Below the pieces are notes generated by a model. That model worked only from the letters and a program-made list of their open reading frames with translations, did not search any database and was not told the origin of the DNA. Source: Lentisphaeria bacterium (GTDB lineage: Bacteria > Verrucomicrobiota > Lentisphaeria > Victivallales > UBA1829). Taken from it: 7,219 nt of DNA. Positions 1-5,874 of the stretch are shown here, in pieces. A program made the translations under genes and the position numbers. Within the stretch, counting starts at the first letter, position 1; each line of letters begins with the position of its first letter. The stretch covers positions 1 to 7,219 of the forward strand of contig JAGAPM010000326.1 in the NCBI GenBank assembly GCA_017623265.1, written 5' to 3'.

Positions 1-1535
1 ATCGAAGAGGACTTCCACGCCCAGTTTATCCAGTTCATCGCTGAGTTTTTCAGCGGCTTCGCCCACACCGTCTTTGTCCGGATTCAGGGCACAGACCTGC
101 ACCTGATAGGGCGCAATGCTCATGGGCCAAATCGGACCGTAGTTGTCATGACTTTCTTCCACTACAGTCGCCATGGTTCTGCCAACGCCGATCCCGTAAC
201 AGCCCATGATCATGACCTGCGATTTACCGTCCTTATCCAGATAGGTGCAGTTCATGGGTTTGGAGTATTTCGTACCCAGCTGGAAGATGTTACCGACTTC
301 GATCCCGTGACGGAACTGGAGCGGCTCACCGGTGACCGGACACGGGTCGCCTTCACGGACGCAAGCCACGTCAGCCACGATCCCGCCTTCCAGATCTCTG
401 CCATAGTTGAAGTTTTTATAGTGCTGATCGGCTTCGTTTGCGCCAACAACCAGGTTGGCAGTACCAGCAGCGGAGTGGTCCACAACCAGGATCATTTTGC
501 TCTGATCCAACCCGATGGGGGAAGCATACCCCGGCACGGAACCGACAGCGCGGATCTGATCATCCGTTGCAAACTTGATCTCGTTCAAGCCAAGCAGGTT
601 TTTCAGTTTACATTCATTGACTTCAAAATCGCCGCGGATCAGCACGAAAATCAGTTTCTTCCCTTCGGCATCGGAGTAGAACACCGCCTTACCGGTCTGA
701 TATGCTTCCACGCCGAGGAAGTTTGCCACTTCTTCAATCGTTTTCTGTCCGGGAGTCGCCACTTTTTCCATGGGCAGTTCATCGGCGGCGTTCTTTTCGA
801 ATTTGAGTCCGGAGACTGCAACTTCCCGGTTCGCCTTGTAGCTCTTGCCGTCCGGGGAGAGGAAAATGCTGTCTTCGCCGCAATCTGCCAGCGCCATAAA
901 TTCATGGGAGATGCTGCCGCCCATCATACCGGAGTTGGAGAGGATGGAGACCACATTTTCAGACCGACACGACGATAGATCTTTTCGTATGCGGCATGTG
1001 CGCGTTCATAATATTCATCCAGTGATTCCTGACTGGTATGGAAGCTGTAAGCATCCTTCATGGTGAACTCGCGGACACGGATCAGACCGGCTCTGGGGCG
1101 GGCCTCGTCACGATATTTTGTCTGGATCTGATAGACCATGACCGGCAGCTGTTTGTAGCTGTTGACTTCGGTACGGACCAGCTGAACCACGGCTTCTTCG
1201 TGCGTCATACCGAGCAGCATTGCCTTATCGTTGCGGTCTTTGAAACGGAGCAGTTCTTCGCCCACGCTTTCATAGCGGCCGGATTCCTGCCACAATTCTG
1301 CGGGCAGAACCACAGGCATCAGGACTTCCTGACCGTCAATGGCGTTCATCTCTTCACGGATGATTTCTTCGATCTTGCGGATAATGCGCTTCGCTACGGG
1401 AAGAAGGGAGTAGATCCCGGCAGAAACGGGGCGGATGTAGCCGCCGCGGACAAGGATCTTGTGGCTGTCTGTCTTTGCATCTTTGGGGTCTTCACGCAGG
1501 CGCTTGCCGACCATTTGGGACATTTTCATTTTCAT
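1..1535 (-). CDS. proS: Prolyl-tRNA synthetase, bacterial type with editing insertion; 3' end off window, frame broken near 954-959
   Basis: Class II aminoacyl-tRNA synthetase that charges tRNA-Pro in the cytoplasm. Residues 1-193 read in one frame (1535 to 957) and show motif 1 (EVLMPVVLPAELWQESGR, 70-87), THEE (111-114) and motif 2 (YRDEARPRAG to KDAYSFH, 141-166). That frame ends at a TGA at 924-926. The -1 frame is open from about 954 to base 1 and continues the same protein: VSILSNSGMMGGSISHEF, then a YbaK-like editing insertion of about 180 residues with IRGDFEVNE, then motif 3 (GCYGIGVGR, encoded at 178-204) and the start of the anticodon-binding domain (GVEVLFD at the edge). About 512 residues are visible; E. 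coli ProRS has 572, so some 60 are missing. ATG codons at 1535, 1529 and 1523 all fit. Alignment to the E. coli N-terminus favours 1529; no strong Shine-Dalgarno decides. It begins 18 nt after the upstream stop, so it may be co-transcribed with that gene. Confidence 0.95.
950..962 (-). other. Frameshift site inside proS
   Basis: On the minus strand the codons CTG AAA ATG TGG lead to a premature TGA eight codons later. Family-like sequence resumes in the -1 frame at GTG GTC TCC ATC (954 downward). One missing A in the A4 run at 956-959 would restore the frame and give GLKNVVSIL. Two extra bases would also restore it and give GLKVVSIL, which matches the spacing in E. coli and B. subtilis ProRS better. 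No standard X-XXY-YYZ slippery heptamer is present, and A4 is short for transcriptional slippage. A sequencing or assembly error, or a real mutation, is more likely than recoding. Confidence 0.85.
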
Positions 1536-1553
1536 GATGTCTTGTTCTTTCTT

Positions 1554-2576
1554 TTATTTCAATAAGGTTTCTGTAAAATATGTGCTTTCGTAGCCGTGTT
1601 CTGCAAGGGAACGGATCATGGTCTCCATGCGTTCCAGATGATCCGGCTGATAATTTGAATAGAAGGGATAGGCATATTGCTCATGGTCACCCACCAGCAG
1701 GAAACGGCGTTCATCGGCGGCGTAAGCGGCTTCCATACACGCTTCCAGTTCAGCCGGATGAGAGAAGTTTGCCATCGTCACCAGCTGCAGTTCCAGCTGA
1801 TTGAACTCGTAATTGTATTGGGCAGGATATTTTCTGCCCGCAGCGGCAAACCGTTCCTCCCACTCCCGTGCGGGCAGCGTGTAACAGTTCATGCCCGCAT
1901 CCGCAATATATTTTCTGCTTTCCGCACTGCTGATGTGGTAAAAGTGCATCAGGACCGGTTCGATGTAAGACTGTTCCCCGGCATAGCGGCAGATCTCCGC
2001 CTTCAGAAGACGATGATGTTCCGGCAACTTTTCGGGATGAGCTTTGCTGTACGGCGCATCCGGGAACTCGCTGTACGCATGAAACGCCAACCGCAACCAG
2101 TCTGCGTTGTCTGCGAACTCACTTTTGTAGCGTTCATCCAATTCGGCAGTAGTGAATCCGGCGGGGTCGTGCGCATTGTGGAAGAAGGTGTTGAGCGTGA
2201 CTTTCATGCCGTATTCTTTGTGCAGCCTGCGCAGATTCGCCAGATGGAAGGAATCGAAGATGGATTTGTACTGTTTGCGCACAAGTTCCGTCAGAAAGAA
2301 CACATTGTCGTCAATGAAAAAATTGTAGCGTTTCCGGGGATCCAAATCACAGACAAAACGGCGGGTAACCGTATTGATCCCGTCGCTGACGGTAACAGAA
2401 TTGAAAGCACGCTCCACGGTAACAGGGATGGAAAAAGTGCCGTCCGCCGCTGCAACTGCACTCGCTCCGTTGTCCAGTGTAATCGTCCTGCCGGGAAGCG
2501 TTCTGCCGGCAATCACCGTCTCTTTCGAAATCACCAGTTCCCCTTCAACGGGGACTGTAATAACAAGCTGATCCAT
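1554..2576 (-). CDS. Ig-like domain plus polysaccharide-deacetylase-like (NodB-fold) protein, 340 aa
   Basis: Function not known; probably acts on a carbohydrate. Residues 1-75 form a beta-rich Ig-like module (VEGELVISKETVIAG, DGTFSIPV, NSVTVSDG) resembling accessory domains of glycan-active enzymes. Residues 84-340 resemble NodB/polysaccharide-deacetylase barrels: FFIDD (D89, D90) ends a first strand, then LRRLHKEYGMKVTLNTFF (115-132), LRLAFHAYSEF with H166, LMHFYHISSAES with H211 and H214, and GDHEQYAYP with H298. The classical H-x3-H second motif is incomplete, so metal binding and activity are uncertain. No signal peptide or membrane segment is seen from the chosen start, so it should be cytoplasmic. 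The ATG at 2576 was chosen because AGGAG lies 9 nt upstream; the reading frame extends 22 codons further, but that stretch is AT-rich promoter-like DNA. It follows the transporter gene by 108 nt and precedes proS by 18 nt. Confidence 0.75.
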   Translation of the reverse strand: MDQLVITVPVEGELVISKETVIAGRTLPGRTITLDNGASAVAAADGTFSIPVTVERAFNSVTVSDGINTVTRRFVCDLDPRKRYNFFIDDNVFFLTELVRKQYKSIFDSFHLANLRRLHKEYGMKVTLNTFFHNAHDPAGFTTAELDERYKSEFADNADWLRLAFHAYSEFPDAPYSKAHPEKLPEHHRLLKAEICRYAGEQSYIEPVLMHFYHISSAESRKYIADAGMNCYTLPAREWEERFAAAGRKYPAQYNYEFNQLELQLVTMANFSHPAELEACMEAAYAADERRFLLVGDHEQYAYPFYSNYQPDHLERMETMIRSLAEHGYESTYFTETLLK

Positions 2577-2684
2577 TTTCTGCCGCTCCTGTGTTCTGTA
2601 TTTTCCGGAAATAAGGTACAATACTTTAGCACAAAACAGCATTTTTTCCAGTATAAAAAGAAAAAAGATGAAAAAAAGCGTATC
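2577..2684 (-). promoter_or_regulatory. 108-bp T-rich intergenic region with possible promoter
   Basis: Read on the minus strand, this gap starts with T-rich DNA (T7 at 2671-2677) and contains TATACT at 2650-2655, a 5/6 match to a -10 box. It would place a transcript start near 2643, about 65 nt before the deacetylase-like ATG. No good -35 is visible; only T-rich sequence sits there. I looked for a terminator hairpin before the T7 run and found only a 4-bp CTTA/TAAG pairing, which is not convincing. The gap may therefore be an internal promoter, or simply a spacer in a longer operon. Confidence 0.3.
2586..2590 (-). promoter_or_regulatory. Shine-Dalgarno site fixing the start of the deacetylase-like gene
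   Basis: AGGAG on the minus strand lies 9 nt before the ATG at 2574-2576. It supports the 340-residue start over the longer open frame reaching 2642. Confidence 0.7.
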
Positions 2685-3578
2685 TTAACAGAAGCAGTAA
2701 GCGGCAATCCCGCCAACGATGGCAGCCGTGCCACCGATCACATACCAGTTGGTAGACTCTTTGAACACAGTCACGGACCAGACCGAGTACAGGGCAATGC
2801 AGGTGCCGATGGCAATGGGGAAGAAGCAGGCGTTCATACCGACAACTTTGAGTGCATCCATGGCGTGATACTGGACGGTCTGGGAAATCACCCCCTGAAC
2901 CAGATAGAAAAGGATCACATACAGCGCTTTTTTCGTAATGCGGAACCCCTTGTCCTTCACGGCGATCTTGCCGCCGATGATCGCTGCGAATCCACCAAGC
3001 GCTGCAAGAACCGGGCGAAAACCGGCGGTATCTTCGAAAGGCATATAACTGGTGGCAGAAAGCATTGCCTGCCCGATTCCGAGAACAAGAAAGGAGATCA
3101 GCGCCAGCGTGATCCCGTAGGCGGGGCGGGGCATTTCCTGTGTCTTTTTTGCCGGACTGAAACTCAGGACCAGCATCCCGCCCACGATCACTACCGTACC
3201 AATGACCTTCAGCGCGAGCCACGCCTCATTGAAGATCAGCGTAATGCTCAAAAAGGGGATGATCAGCGCACTCTGACCGATCGCCCAAGCCACGGAACTG
3301 CGGCAATATTTCATACTCCATTGCAGCACATAACCGCCGGCGGCATTGATGCAGCCTCCGGCGATCACAAGCCAGCAGAAACCGGCATCCGGCATTCCCG
3401 CGCCATCGGTATGAATGTTCCAGCCAAGGATCGAAAGAAGCACCACGATCGTCAGTGAAGCATTGACCAGTGCAATGTCAAAGACGCTCAAATTTTCTTT
3501 TGCGATAAATTTATATGCGATTCCGACCAGCGACCAGAGGAAGCCAATGAACAGCGTAAGCAGGATACCGGTTACCAT
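2685..3578 (-). CDS. DMT-superfamily (EamA/RhaT-like) transporter, 297 aa
   Basis: Inner-membrane permease of the drug/metabolite transporter superfamily. Ten hydrophobic helices can be placed at about 3-21, 33-51, 66-86, 95-115, 122-140, 153-172, 187-204, 217-236, 247-267 and 277-295. A charged linker (AKKTQEMPRP, 143-152) separates the two five-helix halves, and the C-terminal end (KESTNWYVIGGTAAIVGG) is typical of EamA repeats. Length is normal for the family. ATG at 3578 is preceded by GAAAGG about 11 nt upstream. The gene starts 23 nt after the oxidoreductase stop, so the two are almost certainly one transcript. The layout resembles the sugar-importing RhaT/GRP branch and the context suggests a sugar or sugar acid, but the substrate cannot be read from the sequence; amino-acid or nucleotide-sugar export are alternatives. 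Confidence 0.85.
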   Translation of the reverse strand: MVTGILLTLFIGFLWSLVGIAYKFIAKENLSVFDIALVNASLTIVVLLSILGWNIHTDGAGMPDAGFCWLVIAGGCINAAGGYVLQWSMKYCRSSVAWAIGQSALIIPFLSITLIFNEAWLALKVIGTVVIVGGMLVLSFSPAKKTQEMPRPAYGITLALISFLVLGIGQAMLSATSYMPFEDTAGFRPVLAALGGFAAIIGGKIAVKDKGFRITKKALYVILFYLVQGVISQTVQYHAMDALKVVGMNACFFPIAIGTCIALYSVWSVTVFKESTNWYVIGGTAAIVGGIAAYCFC

Positions 3579-3601
3579 GTTGCGTTAAACCTTTCTTAAA
3601 C

Positions 3602-4834
3602 TCAATCCCAGGTTTTGCCGAAGTCAACCACATCGACCCATTCGCCGTCTTTACGGGCGGAGAGGTCTGCGGCGGCGCCCATTGCCATATACATGGCGGC
3701 ATCCCAGGCGCTGATGGCAGGTCTGCGGTTTTCCGCAACGGCAGACACAAATTCGTGGACAAGGTACGGGTGGGATCCGCCGTGACCGGCAGGCACAAAA
3801 TCGTCCCCTTCCTTCACCTGATCGCCGTTCAGCATCCGGTTGAATGCAAATGCCACTTCCGGCGGCAGGGGATCCCGCATTTCGGCGTCCGTGACTTTTG
3901 TCTGGACGTTGGGCTTGATCTCGGGTGTGGGTTCCGTTCTGCCGTTGTTACGCCAGTCGTTGTACGCATAGCTGCCCCGGGTGCCGTAGATCCGGAAGTC
4001 TTCGTCATGGAGTCCGATATTGGCAGAGATCTCCCGCAGTTCAGCACAACGGAACGCGGCTCCGTTTTCCATCTGGAAGAAGGCGGTCACATTGGAAAAT
4101 TCCGAGTGGGCGAAGAACGGGTCGTTGTTCCGGTTGCGGTAACCGACCGCTGCGACTTTTTTCGCCTTGCTGCGCATGACTTCCGTCACACCGGAAACGG
4201 AGTGGGTGGGATAGCTGAAAGGCGTGGTCTTGCAGCCGCGATCGTAATATTTTTTCAAAAATGCCGCCGCCTGCTGACCGACTTTGCCCTGCTGACGGCT
4301 CTTGCTGACTTCACGCAGGGAACACCAGCTGTCCAGGTCGTGGGCATATTCGGCTTCAGCATAAACAAAATCGCCGAAGAGGTTCTGCTGCGCCATCCGT
4401 TTGCAGAACATGGTCTGGGGACGGTAGAACGTGGTTTCGCCCAGCATGTATTCCTTACCGGTCTTCTGGACGGTTTCAATGATCTTTCCGCACCAATCCA
4501 GGATCTCATCGTAATCCGGCAGGCTGATCACGGGGACCGCAGAGTAAACAGTCTTCCCACTCTCCATCGCCTGAATACACTGGGGAGCATGAAGCCACGG
4601 CTGGGTGATGATGGCGAGCGCATCGCAATCGGATTTGCAAATCTCATCGAACGAGGTGGTCAGATCTTTTTCGCTGATCTTGCCGGAACTTTTGAGTTTT
4701 TCATACTGATCCTGCACGCGGTCCTCCTCCGCATCACAGAGCGCCACCGCATCGACCAGCGGGTGAGCTGTAAAAAGCGGCGAAAATGCCTTGCCGAAAC
4801 TGCCGAGACCAACGAGACCGATTTTGATACCCAT
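3602..4834 (-). CDS. Gfo/Idh/MocA-family NAD(P)-dependent oxidoreductase, 410 aa
   Basis: Predicted cytoplasmic dehydrogenase or redox-assisted enzyme acting on a sugar or inositol-like substrate. The N-terminal Rossmann fold shows IGLVGLGSFG (5-14), with the GxGxxG dinucleotide loop, then ALCDAEEDR (31-39) at the second strand and DALAIITQPWLHAPQCIQAMESGK (71-94). The usual EKP motif is replaced by YSAVP (97-101), so its lysine is absent. The C-terminal alpha/beta domain includes ETTFYRPQ (133-140), YPTHSV with H211, and GGSHPYLVHEFV (352-363) before SAWDAAMYMAMGA. Some of this recalls GH109-like members, but specificity is unassigned. The ATG at 4834 has AAGGAG 8 nt upstream; the open frame runs 53 codons further but lacks family sequence. 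It is the first gene of a minus-strand unit with the transporter and is divergent from the AraC-type regulator. Confidence 0.9.
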   Translation of the reverse strand: MGIKIGLVGLGSFGKAFSPLFTAHPLVDAVALCDAEEDRVQDQYEKLKSSGKISEKDLTTSFDEICKSDCDALAIITQPWLHAPQCIQAMESGKTVYSAVPVISLPDYDEILDWCGKIIETVQKTGKEYMLGETTFYRPQTMFCKRMAQQNLFGDFVYAEAEYAHDLDSWCSLREVSKSRQQGKVGQQAAAFLKKYYDRGCKTTPFSYPTHSVSGVTEVMRSKAKKVAAVGYRNRNNDPFFAHSEFSNVTAFFQMENGAAFRCAELREISANIGLHDEDFRIYGTRGSYAYNDWRNNGRTEPTPEIKPNVQTKVTDAEMRDPLPPEVAFAFNRMLNGDQVKEGDDFVPAGHGGSHPYLVHEFVSAVAENRRPAISAWDAAMYMAMGAAADLSARKDGEWVDVVDFGKTWD

Positions 4835-4842
4835 GTCATTTT

Positions 4843-4848
4843 CTCCTT
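4843..4848 (-). promoter_or_regulatory. Shine-Dalgarno site of the oxidoreductase gene
   Basis: AAGGAG on the minus strand, 8 nt before the ATG at 4832-4834. It decides the start in favour of MGIKIGLVG rather than an upstream in-frame codon. Confidence 0.85.
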
Positions 4849-4913
4849 GTGATTTTTTTGACTTTGTGCGGGTCACTGAAGATAATTTAGCTTGACTTTT
4901 CCAATTTTGCATC

Positions 4914-4941
4914 TTGATTATATCCGTTTTTGTTATATATT
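4914..4941 (+). promoter_or_regulatory. Candidate promoter of the AraC-type regulator gene
   Basis: TTGATT at 4914-4919 and TATATT at 4936-4941 are 16 bp apart (4/6 and 5/6 matches to consensus). Predicted start is near 4948, with a leader of about 33 nt. Another pair, TTGACT at 4892 with GATTAT at 4916 (18-bp spacing), is also possible. The first overlaps the divergent promoter's -10. Confidence 0.5.
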
Positions 4942-4945
4942 TTGC
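4917..4945 (-). promoter_or_regulatory. Candidate promoter of the oxidoreductase-transporter unit
   Basis: A perfect TATAAT lies at 4917-4922 on the minus strand. At 17-bp spacing the -35 position (4940-4945) reads GCAAAA, a poor match to TTGACA. Predicted transcript start is near 4910, giving a leader of about 75 nt. A strong -10 with a poor -35 is the pattern expected for an activator-dependent promoter. Confidence 0.55.
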
Positions 4946-4969
4946 AGAGAAACTTATATTTTTGCAGAG
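4940..4969 (+). repeat. Two 10-bp direct repeats, 20-bp period; candidate AraC-type operator
   Basis: TTTTGCAGAG occurs exactly at 4940-4949 and 4960-4969. The 20-bp period is about two helical turns and puts both copies on one DNA face, as with AraC-family half-sites. The first copy covers the -35 position of the minus-strand promoter and lies at the -10/start of the plus-strand promoter. The second copy runs into the regulator's ribosome binding site. Use as an operator is inferred. Confidence 0.5.
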
Positions 4970-4972
4970 GAG
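4966..4972 (+). promoter_or_regulatory. Shine-Dalgarno site of the AraC-type regulator gene
   Basis: AGAGGAG, 8 nt before the ATG at 4981. It selects this start over the open frame beginning 17 codons earlier, which is promoter DNA. Its first bases are shared with the second direct repeat. Confidence 0.85.
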
Positions 4973-4980
4973 CAAAAAAA

Positions 4981-5874
4981 ATGAAACTGCCAAAGATCAT
5001 CTACCCCGGGGTATATCATCATCCGGAGCACGGACACGGCGTCTGCCCGCACAAACGGCTCAACCTCACGATCAGTGGACTGGTCAAGTCCACAAGTTAT
5101 GATTCAGCCGGAAAACTGTTGAGTTCCTTTGATGGCATGTACGGTCCGGCAAAACCTTCCCTCAGCATCGGTTTTCCGGGCTTTCATTCGGATTATATTT
5201 ACGGCGACCACCGGGAAAACTGGGTCATCAGCTTTATTTGGGATGCGTTGAATTACGATCCGGAAAAATCCTGTCTGACGCTGGATTATGAGGGAGTTCT
5301 TCTGGAAATGCCGCTTCATTTGGAACTGACGCCGGCAAAAGTGGAAATGCTTCGCACACAGTGCCGCACGATCCGGGAATATCATTTGAGCGCAATTCCG
5401 GCGAATCAACTGGCAGCATCCATCATTCTGCAATCGCTCTTTCTCCAGTTTCTGCAGGCGCCCCGGGGCGAGGATGATGCCGTGGAACAGCTGAAAAAAC
5501 GGCTGGATCAGGACGAAAACTGGGAGATCTCCATTCTGGACCACTGCAAAGCCATCGGGGTGGGCAGGGATACCCTGCGCAATAAATTCATGGAACGGTA
5601 CCGGATCGCACCCGGGGAATACCGGATCCGGAAACGGCTGCAGAAGATCCAGGACCTCTTCGCACGCACGGACCTTTCGTTAAAAGAAATCGCATTCTCG
5701 GTGGGCATGAAAAATGCCACACATCTGAACAGTCTGCTGCTGCAATATTACGGAAAAACGCCCTCCGAACTGCGGAAAGAATTCCGGCAGCAAACCTCCG
5801 GAGATCCGAAACTTACTGCAGACGCATGGAAGGCATTTGACTTCCAGGAAGATCCTTTCGAGGGCTGCCGGTAA
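4981..5874 (+). CDS. AraC/XylS-family transcriptional regulator, 297 aa
   Basis: DNA-binding regulator, most likely of the divergent oxidoreductase-transporter unit and perhaps of itself. The C-terminal AraC domain covers about residues 178-269. A first helix-turn-helix lies around 183-206 (ISILDHCKAIGVGRDTLRNK), a linker helix at 211-230 and a second helix-turn-helix at 233-255 (LSLKEIAFSVGMKNATHLNS), closing with YYGKTPSELRKEFR (256-269), close to the family signature. The N-terminal 165 residues should be the effector-binding and dimerisation part. They are rich in His and aromatic residues (YPGVYHHPEHGHGVCPHKR, 8-26), but I cannot assign a ligand. A tail of 28 residues follows the AraC domain (270-297), and its coding DNA overlaps the 3' end of lepB on the other strand. 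Start set by AGAGGAG 8 nt upstream. Confidence 0.92.
   Translation: MKLPKIIYPGVYHHPEHGHGVCPHKRLNLTISGLVKSTSYDSAGKLLSSFDGMYGPAKPSLSIGFPGFHSDYIYGDHRENWVISFIWDALNYDPEKSCLTLDYEGVLLEMPLHLELTPAKVEMLRTQCRTIREYHLSAIPANQLAASIILQSLFLQFLQAPRGEDDAVEQLKKRLDQDENWEISILDHCKAIGVGRDTLRNKFMERYRIAPGEYRIRKRLQKIQDLFARTDLSLKEIAFSVGMKNATHLNSLLLQYYGKTPSELRKEFRQQTSGDPKLTADAWKAFDFQEDPFEGCR

Noticed and set aside
950..962. Programmed ribosomal frameshift in proS
   Set aside because: The codons CTG AAA ATG do not form a slippery heptamer, the A run is only four long, and I know of no recoding in ProRS genes.
148..978. 276-codon open frame on the plus strand
   Set aside because: It is antisense to the proS 3' part, codon-aligned with it, so it is open because of proS codon choice. 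No protein family is recognisable.
2577..2642. Longer N-terminus for the deacetylase-like protein with a hydrophobic lead
   Set aside because: The extra 22 codons could pass for a weak signal-like stretch, but AGGAG lies 9 nt before 2576 and the upstream DNA looks like promoter sequence.
2671..2700. T7 run after the transporter stop as an intrinsic terminator
   Set aside because: No stable GC-rich stem precedes it; only a 4-bp CTTA/TAAG pairing is visible.
1677..3458. 593-codon open frame on the plus strand
   Set aside because: It runs antisense across the deacetylase-like gene, the intergenic gap and most of the transporter. Its translation has low-complexity His/Arg/Gln-rich composition and no family motif, while the minus-strand frames have recognisable domains and ribosome binding sites.
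4835..4993. Longer N-terminus for the oxidoreductase
   Set aside because: The upstream 53 codons cover the divergent promoters and repeats and do not resemble the Rossmann N-terminus. AAGGAG sits at the right distance before 4834.
5828..5851. GGAAG/CTTCC inverted repeats near the end of the regulator gene as a terminator
   Set aside because: The stems are only 5 bp with no T-tract on either strand, and they lie in coding sequence of both convergent genes.
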